Positions 48,424-63,132 of a DNA stretch of 64,000 nucleotides are shown here, piece after piece. Positions within the stretch are counted from its first letter, which is position 1, and each line of letters opens with the position of its first letter. The translations under genes were made by a program, and so were the position numbers. The DNA is from Protula sp. h YS-2021 (lineage: Eukaryota > Annelida > Polychaeta > Sabellida > Serpulidae), in NCBI GenBank assembly GCA_949752745.1, contig OX457033.1, positions 17,957,907 through 18,021,906 of the forward strand, given 5' to 3'. The notes under the pieces were generated by a model. The model ran no database searches. It was not told where the DNA came from and saw only the letters and a list, made by a program, of their open reading frames with translations.

Positions 48424-51400
48424 CCCTCCTATATCAAATTTTAGTAGCTGCTGAACATATAGAATGTAAAGCTAATAAGAAAACACAAGTATGATGCACG
48501 TATATATTCCTCTTATTTATACTGGTATTCATAAAACACTACAAGCTTTTCAAATAAGTAAGTTTGATTTCATATAACTGGTATGCTTATGTTGCAATTT
48601 ATTTTTTTTTTGTTTTTGTCAGCAAATAAACAGGGCCTGTCTTTTTCAAATTATTAAGGTCACAAATTATATTTTGAACAGATATGTATGCCTAGCCGCG
48701 GGCATCTAAGCCAAGAGTAACACACATCTCTATTATATCTCTATTCCGCTCATTCTGCAATAAACATATTCACGGAACCCATACCAAATAAAAGATAAAA
48801 GAGCATCGCTTTTTCTCATGTGCAAGCCCAAGACTTTACGCAATGTTTATATATTTTATGAATCCGGTTTCAAAACAAAATGATTTCAAAGACGCCTATT
48901 ACTATCAACATTGGCTAATACGCATTTTAACGTGTTCTAAGATGTATAGTTCAAGCAAGGGGTATATTTAACACTTGAGATATCTGTTTATGGAACGATG
49001 TACTGGATTTCAGTAACTTAACAAAACTTTCTGTTTAAAGTGTTTCATTTAATTTAAAAGAAAACCAGAAAACAGGATAAAGATTATTTTTATCATAGCA
49101 ATAAAGCTCTCGGAAACAAACCCTGCTTATTACATATTTATTTATGTTATCTTATTCACTATGCATTCTACGAAAACAGTTAATAATTGGGATGTGGAAA
49201 TTTTATTAATACAGAATTTAAGTATGGTGGACTTTCATTACTATGAACAATCAAAAAGGAAAGCTTGCAATATGCAAAATACTAAAACTATTGAAATTTG
49301 AAAATGATCGAAATTAAACATATTTTCCATTAGCTATAAGGTTTTAAACAGCTTTGAGTAATTTTACTTTTGCTAGACTTTCTACGCTTCACTCATAGGG
49401 GGGAAAGACCACTGGCCTGTAATTGCATGTGCTTGGAAGGTGGGCTAATCACAGTGCCATGAGGTCAAGCTGCAGCACCAACGATGTATATTCACTCACG
49501 TGCTATCCATCGACCTTTCCGACAAATTCATTGAAAGTCACCTGTTTTTATCGAATCGTGTTTGTCTTTACAAAACATGACATGATCTTATCTTTAAAGT
49601 AGGACGCGAAAACTACTAATCAGTGTCTTTGGCAGCAGGAGATGGTTGCTGACTTGTTGTTTCCAGGGACTTGTGGCTTGACACTCCGTGGCAAGTTGAT
49701 TGTCATCATGAAGTGTTCTTATTGCCGCGTACACGACTTGTTTGTAATCTATATGTATTTAAAACTACCTCTGGGAAGAGTTCTCAGTGATAAATCAAAA
49801 CAGCCTTTGACACGTTTCATTTGGTTGCGTAATATGATGACATATTCACGTAAATAAGCAGTTTTCCCAAATGAGAATGTTCTATTCTTACTTTTATAAG
49901 CTAGTAACCTTGTATCTATTTCAACGTCATTAAAGTATTGCTACGTTTGCATTTGATTAACCGTTATCATATATGATTACGAGTATTGGCAGTTCTTCTT
50001 GCCTGTTGTTAGGGCTCTGTTCCCTCCCGTACATACACTGTTGTTAGGGATATATTCCCTTCCCTTACTCCCATTGGGCAATATCTCGTTTAGAACATTG
50101 GTTCTCATTGCATATATTATATATTCATGTATTGCCTGTAAGTCCTATTTGAAATAATAACATATATTTCTCAAAGGGCATGATTCTTCTGTTCATGAAA
50201 TACCTATTCGCTTATGCACGCACTGAACCCGAGTTCTTAAACTATTACATTATATTTTCAAATTACCAACTTCAGTTGTATTTGAGTACAAATATGAAAA
50301 GAATCCCCTGACACTGACTTACAAAAGATAGGATACATAAAAAATGGAAGCTTATCAGATAAAAGACACATTTAATGATAAGATCTAATACTACTGCGTT
50401 AAGTACAGACGAATGCTACTTGTAAAAGTCTGGAGACCAGAGGCTTATCAGAAGTTCAGCAATAATAGATAACGAGTGGCTGCATGGATAAAACATGAAA
50501 AGACCCACTTCAAACTGACAGATTGACATGACATCAGACGATCGCCTGTCACACACGAAAGACTCGTTGTCGTAATTCGAATTTTACATGTTTTTTGCGT
50601 TGAACATTTGTTTTACACTAAATTTTAATATTAGTTATGTATACGTACTCCAGATTTCATTATTCATACGTTTTTTCCGAACAGTATTAGTCGTACTCTG
50701 TTCTTTATTTTAAGGCTGTCCATAACACATACAAAAAGACATAATTTTAAACTGTATATATGATGGCAAGATATGGACAGTCTTAAAAAACAGAGATAGA
50801 GCAGACTCCAGTCGAGTGACACTTATGTATCTCTTGATATTCTTATTGCTCATGGGCAGATTGGGGCCAGCTGGAGCATTAACCTATCCATTTCCTGAGA
50901 TGATCGTGCAAATCTTGTGCTCTTTCTTTTTCTCACACTTCAGTTTTTTCTCATCAGTAGTATGGCATTGTTTCTTTAACCTTTCAAGTTTCAAGTGCTG
51001 AAGTATGTATCTGCTAATTGCCATTCAATGCCTTCTGCCATTTCATTTCTTTGATTTCTACTCTATTATCATTAAAACTGTTGTCAAACTAACAGAATCT
51101 AACTCTATACTTTCACACTCCGAGGTTATCTCGCAGTGAATTACCTGGCCTGAAAAAACACGCTACAATAACGCCTAAAATCTTGTTTTCCTTAATAACT
51201 AATGCGGAGTATATTATGTACATGTGCGTGGCAATATTCCATTTAAAAAAGAAATTTTTAGAAATTGTATGTGCAGCGTGTAGCTATTTGTTCTTGCTAT
51301 CGTTCATGACATAAGTATTTTGCAGAAATGTTAAAGACAGACAGAAAAAATAAAGGAAATTTGAGTAAAACTGAAGACTCTTAATTGGGAAGTAAGTTAT

Positions 51401-53006
51401 GCATCAAATGATGCAAGCCACTTGTATGGAATATTTTTGTCGATAAGATCTGATCATATTGATATATGATTATTCTTGATAAATGTAAAATCGGTTCTTG
51501 ACAGAACCTCGATATTTCCCTCTCGGTGACAAGTGGCTACAGCCATTAAAACAATGTCACTTATTATAGCTTTAACCAAGACTAGAACACATGTAAAAAA
51601 GCTTCAGTTTACCAAAGTGGATGATCTATCACAATCCCAAATCTTGTCAGACCAGTATGATATGATATAATTTATATTTAGCAAATTTTTTAAATTTCCA
51701 TGGTCTACTTGGTATGCCTTGTAGGACAAAATTCCTAGACTAACAGTTTTTTGCGCCATTGTTTTTGAGAACAACTGTAATGCTATTCTTGTATTTTAAA
51801 TGCATTTAATGTTTAAACTAAATCATAATAAGTAAATTCTATTTTTAGTTAATTCTTCAACTTATGCATTGGTTTAAATGCTACGATTGATCTCATCGAG
51901 CTGTATAATTAGGTAGCAAAATAAAGTATTACCACAGTGTGTTTTAATAAATTATGATGTGGCTTTTTCATAACTTTGAATTGCCGATTGCAAATAAATT
52001 AACAAGTCATGATTGAGAACTTTATTAATAAGTAAAGTATTGTTTTATTGTGAACGAGTACATTGTTTTCTGCATCACAAGCAATTTGCTCAAAAATAAA
52101 CCACTAAAGACAAGCCATTGTAGAGGGAGAGTAGAGCCTCTAATCAGAATCCAAGGTGGCGGCTAATGTAACCTTGAGATTTAGTCAAGGTAAAAATAAA
52201 AATAACATGCACCTACTTACTGCAGTGGGACACCCATATACCAAATATCACAGTAGGCGGATAATGCAAAGAACGATGAACGAACGGATGGTGAACAGAC
52301 TAACGGCTCAGCGAAAGTACAACACAAGGACCTATGGTCATAGTTATCAACCTTTTTAATTTCTTTTTGAAAATCAGTTCAGTGTTGCAAATTAAATGAC
52401 TAATTCCTTGTTTCTTACCATTCAAAAAAACCCTGAAGTACTTTTCTGCCACATCTTCTCATGATTTGTGAGTGGAAATCACATACGGAACTTAGCTTTC
52501 AACAAAAGTTCAATGAAAAATCAATTCAAACTTTGAAAAATATGTCATATATTTATTTATCATTATTTACTATGATAGATAAGATCGCTGATTTATGTTA
52601 CACTTGAATAGAGTTATAAAAGGGGCGCTAATTGCCAGCAAAAAGACCGGGAGGCTAGAGAATACAACTCATGTAAAACGCGAAATAAATAAGTCTCAGT
52701 TTCTTATAAATGTTAATTAGTTTCGACCAGAAATCATGTTTCGGCATCGTATGTGGTGCTCCATAATGCGTACATCGTACTACATGCTGCGTATCCGGCA
52801 CATCCAGCACAGCTTCATAAAAATGCTTACAAACTAATTTTTACCATTATATTGTGATAAATACGAACTCATTCACGAAATTCTTGCGCACTACACGCAA
52901 GCCACTTTGAACCAAATTTTCGCGTCCTACAGGTAGCGAAATATCACAAATAATATACCATCATGATCTATGGGTCTCACTGAACAGGATGGTATATAAT
53001 GCTTAC
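48424..53006. other. Spacer upstream of the desaturase, possibly its long first intron
   Basis: No coding exon recognised with confidence. An open frame at 50816-51001 starts with a hydrophobic stretch but has no splice or domain support. If the 53007-53020 exon is used, this region is intronic. Confidence 0.45.
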
Positions 53007-53020
53007 CTCTTTGCCTCCAT
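53007..53020 (-). other. Candidate alternative first coding exon of the desaturase
   Basis: Minus strand reads ATG GAG GCA AAG AG|GTAAGC. The two leftover bases join the G at 47657 to give MEAKR followed by GKGG, in frame with the desaturase. The donor is strong. No transcript evidence is available, so it could instead belong to another gene or be chance. Confidence 0.4.
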
Positions 53021-53046
53021 TAATCCGATATTTTAACACCTTTTGC

Positions 53047-53163
53047 TTATTTTTCTGACTTCGCGCTTGTTTTGTCAAGTATGGCGTCAGTTTTGTAAAC
53101 AATACACTAATTAGCCGACACATATAACGTGACATGACAGCAGCTGTCAGACGACGTTACATG
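53047..53163. repeat. Diverged duplicate of 56337-56455
   Basis: Shares TCTGACTTCGCGCT, GTTTTGTCAAGTA, and later AGCAGCTG, CAGACGA and GTTACA in the same order and spacing as 56337-56455. It lies just upstream (on the minus strand) of the candidate first exon at 53007-53020, so it could be promoter-type sequence that was duplicated. Confidence 0.7.
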
Positions 53164-53880
53164 GATCTCTAAAATTTTCAGTCTTAAAACTTATAATTAC
53201 CATTACCGTAACTCACTTACATGTTAACTACACAAGGTTCAACTTACAAAACAAATACTCGAACTCTGCTTACAATATAAAACTTCGTGTTCGTCCCTCT
53301 GACGACAAGTTATAATTCAACACGAATTCGACAGACCTCACACTGTATTATTAAACAGTTGGGTTCACATAAAGTCACAATCTGGATTTAAGCAAGGTCA
53401 CTATAGGGATCGACGATTTTGCATTAACTATATCTTTGTATAGTATAGTCGCGGAGAGAAAATACGGTGAACGGAGAGACGCAATACGAAAGGGGAGCTT
53501 GTAGCATTGAAACACACCAGCATTGAAACACCACATCATGGTATGGGCCCATCCAATGGCTGGGCTAAATCAATACAGAGACTATTGAAACAGCACATAC
53601 AGTTTCTCCCCATAAAACACGACTCGGTGAAGGAAAACACAGCGCAAACGTACTTCGTCTCTAGCCTCAGTAAAACATTTTGTTTCATATTTAGATTTGG
53701 GGGATATTTTTTCTTGTTAAAATTGTTAACTGACGAAACAATAACTTGTATTCCCACCACCCCGCCCCTCACCCAATATGTTTATCTCAATATCTTACAG
53801 TTTTTTCCCATAAAGTATATATAAATACATGTCTATTCACAAATTGTTCCAGAAAAAAGCTGTAAAATTTCTCTTTTTTG

Positions 53881-53882
<2 letters not shown>

Positions 53883-53977
<95 letters not shown>
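53883..53977. repeat. (AT)n microsatellite
   Basis: About 95 bases of AT dinucleotides. Open frames across it are Tyr-Ile repeats and are not genes. Confidence 0.95.
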
Positions 53978-53978
<1 letters not shown>

Positions 53979-54107
53979 CCCCCACCCACCCCCACCCCTC
54001 CTACGCAGCAAATACAAATTGCGTTTTTTTTTGTTGCCTTTCCCATCGGCTTTGTAATTAAAGCCTTGAAGAGGCTTGATCTAAGCAGCAATATGAGCAG
54101 CATTGTT

Positions 54108-54410
54108 GCTCAGTGCCACCAGCGGGTCCTCAGTGCCACCGGGTCCTCAGTGCCACTTCGATCGGGACCTCATTACCACTGGTGGTACTGAGGTCCCTGG
54201 CAGACGGTGACCCCGCCTCAAATATTAGGTAGAATTCGGCCGACCTTGCATGTGTTGTTTCCATTTATGGGTATTCCTATATGCAAATGTCTGTAGATTT
54301 GGCCCATATTTATCAGATGTGTTGTTTCTATGGATGGGGTATTCCTATGCATCTATCTGTAGATTTGGCACATACTGATTCTATATGTGCTATTTCTGTG
54401 GCTTACAGCT
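54108..54410. repeat. Short tandem repeats, two adjacent families
   Basis: First, CAGTGCCACC-GGGTCCT units (54110-54165), with a palindromic end CCACTGGTGGTACTGAGGTCCC. Then two copies of a roughly 67-base unit containing GGTATTCCTAT and CTGTAGATTTGG (54250-54385), with a partial third. No coding sequence. Confidence 0.7.
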
Positions 54411-54712
54411 ATAGGATAGGCCCATTCTACACCCATCAACCATTAAAACAGCCCATCTTGTTCACAACACAAGGCAGTTTGTTCCAATTCTTAAGGGGAG
54501 AAGACAATGTGTGCTATTCCTATAGCCAAATATGGCTGAAACTATAGAGGCGCAAAACAACGAAGATGGGGTAAATAAATACCTCGCTGTTATGGGATGG
54601 GCCCATCCTACGGATGGGCTGTTTCAATACAACAGAGCTAACCGACACGACTGGCATTAATTGCTAATAGATTCAGTTCGTGTGCACCAGAGCTCATATC
54701 ACACAGCGCGTT

Positions 54713-55290
54713 TTATCTCGACTCATTCACGTGGGTTCTCGGTGGGGATGCCTCGGTCTCTGATTCTAGAATTAGAACAATCCTGTGAATCAGACGATTG
54801 AGCTCCATGGCTTTAGTTAGTCGTTTTCCGTGCTTGTCTAAGTTCGTATCAACGATTCTCACAGACAAGCTCATTTCTGAGCGTGTCGTCGTCTTTGATG
54901 ATAACGATATCACCAATCGCAATTTTTCGTTTTGGACGATTCCATTTGGATCTTGTTGGGAGTGACTGCAGATACTCTGTTTTCCACCGATTCCAAAACT
55001 GATTTAGAAGGTACTGAACATGTTTCCATTTTTTCGTAACAGTGTGTCGACTGTTAGCGGTCTACTGTTTACGATATTGCAGCTTCGTACATAAAAGTCT
55101 AAAAGGCTTCGTCGCTAAGTTGCAATCCATGCTGATCCAAAAGAATGTTCAAAACATTCCTTGCTGACTTTATCATTCTCTCAAAAACTCCGACGAAATG
55201 GCTCGCACTGGCTAGGTTAAATTCAAATTTTGCGCTTTGTCGCAGTAGAAAATGCTGCATGTTTTTGTTTCGTATCACTGTTACGGACAC
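54713..55290 (-). mobile_element. BEL/Pao-type retrotransposon integrase-end relic
   Basis: Minus-strand frames read degraded BEL/Pao pol C-terminal motifs. FEFNLASASHFVGVFERMI and RNVLNILL lie at 55120-55230 (integrase core region). NQFWNRWKTEYLQSL, SKWNRPKRKIAIGDIVII and RIVDTNLDKHGK follow at 54830-55040 (post-integrase domain). Frames are broken by indels and stops, and no long terminal repeats are seen around it, so it is an old fragment. Confidence 0.75.
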
Positions 55291-55299
55291 TTATAGCTC

Positions 55300-57029
55300 G
55301 TTCCTCGCTTTACAGGGCCTCGAATATTCGTCAGTCTGAGTAAGGCATTTATGAATGAATCTGTGCACAAAGAGTAACAAACCTCAATATGGATTGCTCT
55401 TGATGCAAGGTATGTAAATGAGCACGCATAACGTTTGAGAATTTTTCGCCCTTCTTTGATACAGAACTGTCCAAAAAGTCTACCGCACTGTGTTAGAAAG
55501 GTGCTGAAGCCTTTGGTGGTAATGTAATCCTCAACTTCAGTTTGATATTAAAAGACTTTGCTGTCATGAATTAATTATTATGTTGTTTTGTGTGTTACAT
55601 TTCTCTGGTTATTTGAATGTGATATTATAAATACACGAAGTGGCTGCGATTATTGCATAATTATAATTACTTATGTGTATTTTAAGGACGTTTGACTGAA
55701 GCCGTATTGGACTGCGCTGTGTGTAAAATTCCAGAGGTTAAAAGGGTTTCATCTGGTTTGTGTAACTGGTCACATTTATTTACTTTTGAAGTAGATTGAG
55801 TGAATCAGTGAGATAGGTCAGAGGTCTACAGATAGTTAACAATATACAAGATAGTTTAATACTTTGTGGCTTCCATACCACCAGGTTTATTGTTTATTGT
55901 CATGCTGCTGTGGAGTACTCTGTAATTTTAAGTTTAGAGTTTGGTTTAGAGTACAAAGGAAGTTTTGACTGGAGAAAAATATAAATATAGAATGCGGTGA
56001 GATTTCATGGGTCAAATAAACTATCATACGAGTGTAGTACCTCATGTGTTACGTCGATTATCTCGTCGTTGACATTTCACTGTAGTAAAACAAATTTGTC
56101 TTGTGTGTGTGATTCAAAACTTCAACACAAACTGAAAATAATGCTGGCAATTTTCCCTCAGAAGTTTATACCAGATAGTGAGAACACCTGCAAATAAGGT
56201 TTCCACTAAAAAAACTCTCGAGAAACCTTTATGCATGCGGTTGCTTAACATGAATACCAAATATGGCGGATAAGAAAGAATGACTAACTTCTCTTGGTGA
56301 ATCACTGGAACAAGAGATATTTTAATACATTCATGTTATTTTCTGACTTCGCGCTCGTTTTGTCAAGTACGGCGTTAATTTTATAAACAATTCACTGACA
56401 ATTCAATGGCAGACGCTTATCACGTGACTTAGCAGCAGCTGCCAGACGATGTTACAACTATGTTTAATTTTTTAAATGCCTAATAAGTCTTAATGAACAG
56501 TTGTTTATGTTGGATTTCAAGAAAAGAATAAAAACGGCAGACTTTTTATATTATGATGGCCCAACTTAATTCCATATATGCAACTTGATAAACAAATAAC
56601 GCTCCAAGTTTGGCCTTCATGCTTATTTAGTACATTTGGCAGGTGCAAAGAAATAACACTGTGTTTTGGAGAGCGCGGTAGCATGTAAAGGAATGACTAT
56701 TCATATGTTTCAAATGCAATATATTAAGTATTAAAACTACAAAAAGGTTTTTTAACACTTCCGGGTTGTACTGAAAGAAGGATACATGTAATGATTGTGT
56801 ATTTTCGTCTTAATTCTACTACACAGGCAAGTTTTTTGTTGTTGAATTACTAACAACAAAGGGCTTTCGTACTTCTTAGCAACTAAAACAGACAAAAATA
56901 TTTGTAATAAACAATATTATAAAAAAAGTTTCCAGAGTAATGATCTTATAAATTGTATGTATGTTTTTTGTATTTTCTAAAGCACTTTTTTTTAATATTT
57001 GTGTATCCTTTGTTTAACAGTTTACACAG
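55300..57029. other. Spacer upstream of the plus-strand ependymin-related gene
   Basis: No coding exon recognised. It contains the 56337-56455 duplicate. The promoter of the gene starting at 57030 should lie near its right end, but no clear core element is visible. Confidence 0.5.
56337..56455. repeat. Diverged duplicate of 53047-53163
   Basis: Ordered shared blocks (TCTGACTTCGCGCTCG, GTTTTGTCAAGTACGGCGT, AGCAGCAGCTG, CAGACGATGTTACA) with substitutions between. The candidate first exon next to the other copy is not conserved here. Confidence 0.7.
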
Positions 57030-59670
57030 ATGAAGCTGTTACTTACGTTATATTTTGTACAAATCACGACTGGTTGTTGTCTTCCGGATGTCTTTCAATA
57101 CTCATCTATTGTTGCTTCGTCAATCTTCAGTTCACACAAGACAGCGAATGAAACGGTAATGAAAACTAAGAAACTTAAACATTTTTTGTTTTATGTTGAC
57201 GAGCGAAACAATACATAAAGGTATTTACGCTGTACATCAAATATTCATCAAAGATGATTCATGTACTGTATATCACATCTAACTTGAACACACTTAATTT
57301 GAAATTCGAATAATATGAAGTACCTGTAAATTCCGGAATATCGTTTCTATTCAAATTACTTCAGATAATTCCAAATTCAGAAAGTGTTAGGCGTGATAAT
57401 GCAGAGGACTTCAAGTTACCTGTTATCGATTGTACTATAATATGTGCTTGCTGATTATTGATACTGAGATTCAAGCACTTTACAAACTATTTCTATTATT
57501 ATTTGAATTAATATATCATTTGACTGTCCTATTTGACTGTTCTATTCTTCAGTTACACGTCAATGTTTGGTTTGACTTCAAAAACAAAAAAATGGCAGTG
57601 TGCACAACTTCAAAATCAAGTCCAAAGCAAAAATCTATATACAATTATAGTGAGGTATGGAATATTCTATTTTTATCTTAAGAAAAAGCAAACAAAATCG
57701 TGTACAGATGTAATGATAAATGGTTTAATTCGTGAGAAGACAACTTTATGCGTTTATTGACACTGTGTTTATTGTTATTTCTATTCTGAATTATATGTTA
57801 TGTGTATTTGAGACAAGATAATTGGCTAATAACCCTTCAATAAAACCATACTGTTGATCAAGAATTTTCATATTATTTTTAAAGTGTTGAAATATTTCTG
57901 GTTTTTCTATGAATGTATTGAAATATAACATGAAGTCTGGACTGAACTTTTCTCCATGTTAATTCAAACATAAATAGGTGTTGAACAATGTTTCTACAAT
58001 AAATGTAATGTGTGTCATAGATTTATTGTTCTTTTCAAACTATATGTTAAACTTCACGACTTTATAACAAATATTTCGGTTTTTATATTCTAAGGTTATA
58101 CTTAAAGCCATATATTGAATATGTTTTACAGCAGTGCTAAGCAGCCGATTTCAGCACGGGCTTTTTTTCAGGATTATTTTTAAATCAGTAATTTTTTTCA
58201 GAATATGATTTATGAAATCGAAGTTACGGAAAAATCAGTAACATGTACAAAGTCTAAACTTGGCTGGAAAATGCATCGTTTCTGCCTACCAAGTATGTGA
58301 ATGAGCCAAATAATTGTATTTTTCGCATTCCAGTCTCATAAAAAATACATAATTGAGCTATTTTTTTAAAGGTCAGGAATAATCAAAATACCTTAGGACT
58401 GTTAGTGTAGACACTTCTGACAAATTTGTATGCTAACTACTGTTTTCTTAAATGAATGAAATTTTCGCCACAAAAGAATGATGAAATTAATAAAGCATGT
58501 GTTACAAGAAACATCACACGATAGAGATAGGAACTATATAATTTATTAAGTCGAACGTTATGTCAGCGGCTATTTGTAAGACAGCTAAAGTTATTATGCT
58601 ATTTTATTATATATTATTATATCACGCTGAAACGTTTATCACAACTAAATATGAATTGAGTGTCAACAAAAAGTAACATTAGCAAAATCTAAACCCGAGC
58701 TTGTGGAGGGAGTGCGTTGCATAATAAAATAAACCAGATTTATGTATAGTCTAATTTGACATTTTGCAATATTTCCGAACAATCGGAACATTTCCAAGAA
58801 AGCAGCTTGATATTTTTATGAATTATTGTACTCTAGTCTTTTTTGCATTGTAGATTGTAATCTCTGCCACACAATGCAAACAATTATGACCATGAGGTCT
58901 TTACTCTAATATTATAATTAAAATATGTTTTTTATTTAGATGATTCAAAGTTTGTTGGCACAACTTATTTTGGCATGGGCAATACATCAGTGACAGTGAA
59001 TCAGTACTCATTTTCGAAGAAACATGCTTATGTATCTGTTCAAAAGGACATATGTGTACCCTTAGAGCTCATAGAATGTGAGTATTCCTTTAAAATATAA
59101 GTACAATCACCTCCAGAATTTGTAAGCACTTCAGCCCAGTTCTAACGGTGATCCTTGTTCTGGCATTCCAATACATACATAAATATATAACTAAATGTTA
59201 ATAAAATGCATATTCCAAGACTAAAATTACAGTTTTATTTCCTTAAAAAGCACATTATATTTTCTTATTGTTTACTGTCCTTAAATATCGTCTAGTTGCT
59301 ACAGATAAAACATCTAGTTACGTTGTTAGTGGAGTGTATTTTGATTTTCTTCCTGTCATCACGGATCCGAGTGTGTTTACTCCGCCTCCAAACTGTACCT
59401 TTGACAGCTTAGCAGTGAGTAAAATGCATAGCGTAGTATTGTTCCATAAAAATCAAATTGTATTCGCAGATTGAAATACAACTGCAAGTATCCAAGGTGA
59501 TCCATAAGATATATTGTGCATCTAGGTTCAAATCTGTCTTTTACAGCTAAAGATGACGAAATCCAACCCTAACGTAGAAAATTTTGATCGTTAATTTTTT
59601 TTATTTTCAGAGACAGAAAGGAAACCCTTTGAGAGCCTATACGCTAAGCAGTAGCCATATTAATTCATGA
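57030..59670 (+). CDS. Ependymin-related secreted protein
   Basis: Six exons: 57030-57155, 57553-57654, 58202-58292, 58940-59077, 59296-59414, 59611-59670. They join in frame to 211 residues, the usual size of the family. Signal peptide 1-15, then a CCLP motif at 16-19. The middle has VNVWFDFKNKKM, then MIYEIEVTEKSVTC and FCLPN, and KFVGTTYFGMGNTSVTVNQY. The C-terminal hallmark SDPSVF-PP is present as ITDPSVFTPPPNC. Ependymins are secreted calcium-binding glycoproteins; molluscan relatives occur in many tissues including mantle. The fifth exon could alternatively begin at 59305 (nine bases shorter, same frame). No polyadenylation signal is obvious. Identity as ependymin family is strong; a specific role is unknown. 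Confidence 0.88.
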
Positions 59671-60828
<1,158 letters not shown>

Positions 60829-63132
60829 TCATAAAGCCCGGAACAGCTGAAGAGTCAGCAACAGATCACGTATATATTGTGGCAGGTCCTGAAAAAAATT
60901 CACTTATACTGTGAAAGTGCTCCACATAGTTGATAATTTGAATGCTTACTTTTTTTCATAACCATTTTACAACATCTGTAACACGGTGTATAGAAAGCAA
61001 TTTTAATTAAATTTACCTAGCCAAAACATTTATTTTAGTGACCTTCCACACTCACCTAACTGCATGATTTATTTTTTAAGAATATACAAGTTATTTTATT
61101 GCATACTTACGTTAAAAGTAGCCTGCATTGCAACTCTACATTGTGGGGGCATAAAAAAGACTGCAGGATCGCTTATGCCATATGACAGTTTGTTATATGA
61201 TGCCAATGAACTGAACAATATGTCAGATCCTGCCATAACAATAATACAACAAACTATCTCAGAAAAGGCTTCTTGCAATTGCTGTACATTTGTTTGTGTA
61301 GCTATTTTAATTTCTAACCAATATAACAATGATACGTGTTTAAGGTAAGTTTGCTCAATATGTTATTTAGTAATCCAAGATAAAAACTCTTGAAAACAAG
61401 AAAAAATGTATTCTGGTGTACCTTGACTACTAGTCCGGCGAATTCTGAATGGAACACACGCCTCACGTATCATCCGTGCCTCGTAATCTACAAGCACAGC
61501 AGCATCATGCCAAGTCCATGTGTCAACTGTAAGCTGTTCTGTTCCCGATCCTAGTGTATGCTGTGGGTGGCTGGTGGCATGATCTGTCAAGAAACATAAT
61601 TTTCCCATGTCAACAGCCTCCTAAAGGCCATTTATATATATATATTGCTCACATGAGTATTGTAATGTACGTAAATGTTATATAAGTAATTAAATGTACA
61701 CACTATTTGAAACATGGCTGCGCTATTACACCTTATTCTATATTTAGTTCTAAACCTGGGTTCATATTCCATATGCCGTGAACCATCTTTGATACTCATG
61801 TTGTAAACTAAAATCTCATTTCCAATTTTAATGGTCAGTAATTTAATCGCACTAATGTTTTTACTTGGTGGTGAAAAGGAAAACATCAACAAGATTTGTT
61901 GACAAAGGCAGTAAACTGTAAAAACGCAGCCATGTAAAAATGCCGAAGATTTCAATTCGCTGACAAAATTAACTTAAAAATCATGGAGGAAATTCACAGG
62001 TCATAAGTCAACGTAATACTGTCGAGGACTTCGTGATGAAACCCTTTTGTTCTTTGATCAACGAGCGTTGCTATGGCATAGACAAGAGATGCTATATTGA
62101 TAGAAAGTGTCCAAGTATAGTTCTTTTTGGATGCATATGGCAAAATTATGTGTGTTTGTTTTAAAATAGCGATCATACTTTTAAATTTTAATTCTTAGTA
62201 CACAATAAATCATTAAAACCATTCTTGTCGGAAGCCATTCTTAAAATCATTCCCATTTGAGCATTAAATTTTTGTTAAAGAAAACATGCAACTTTAAAGC
62301 AAACGAGGACAAGAACATTGATTACAGGCATTAAATAACAATAGATCATATCTTTGTGGCACCCGGCAACCTGAGGGCACAGTGCTACGCTCGCTCTCCA
62401 TGGTGTACCTGGAATACAGTGCTCCATGATGCCATCGTTCTCGGTGATTGTACAGCTGTTATTCATAATGATCAGACTCTTTCTCTAGCAAAAAATATAG
62501 AAATAATTAATCTTGCTTTCAATGTGTCCTTTGTGCATGATTGCATCTCAAGTTTTATGTTAAATTTCATTGTTAACTTGTGTTCCCTTGATTATTTGAA
62601 AACTCTTAGAAGCGGTATCTTTCTCATGAAGCTATTTCCCTTTTGCAACTACATAAGCTTGTGCGAAATATGCAAATTAAAGCTTCTTTAAATAGCTATT
62701 TATATGAAAAAAATATGTGAAATACAAAGCAATAAGCCAACACCAAAGCTGTTTCATATTTTTGTTTCATTGTAACTTGTGGTACTGAAGAGTTTCGAAA
62801 GTAACTTGTTGTTTTACGAGTTAAAGAACGTAAACTGGCACTAAATTAATATGATGTCGCTCTCAGAAACGCGAATGTCGGCTTAAATTACAGTAATGTA
62901 TTTCTCAATAAAGCGAATGCCGATTTGAAATTATTGTTCTCCTGTATTAAAGAACGCTGAAGTTGACCTTATATTCATGTAGAACACCAGAACATGTATC
63001 TTTATCTCAACCTACCATGCTGTAGTACTCAAGAACTCGTATGGTGACCTTTTCTTTCGTCCTTACAAAGTAAGCCGTGTAGTTGCCTGCCCATCTTGTA
63101 TTTGTGTAATCAAAGGCAACATGTTCTGCTGT
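60829..63132 (-). CDS. Ependymin-related protein, 5' end missing
   Basis: Five exons found: 63016-63132, 62409-62484, 61422-61583, 61111-61229, 60829-60888, all joining in phase. They resemble exons 2-6 of the plus-strand paralogue: the last two have identical lengths (119 and 60). The encoded pieces include AEHVAFDYTNTRWAGNYT, MNNSCTITENDGIMEHCIP, LGSGTEQLTVDTWTW and EACVPF, and the hallmark GISDPAVFFMPPQC. The final exon ends in a short basic/hydrophobic tail. The signal-peptide exon, which should end in phase 0, was not found in the remaining 868 bases, so the gene is probably cut by the window end. Secreted, ependymin family; role unknown. Confidence 0.8.

Noticed and set aside
50816..51001. 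Signal-peptide-like open frame MTLMYLLIFLLLMG
   Set aside because: Hydrophobic throughout, no donor or downstream exon found.
53787..54103. Tyr-Ile repeat open frames
   Set aside because: Translation of the AT microsatellite.
61632..62176. Minus-strand open frames (61632-61955 and 61994-62176) as ependymin exons
   Set aside because: They do not match family blocks, and the exons at 62409-62484 and 61422-61583 join in phase without them.
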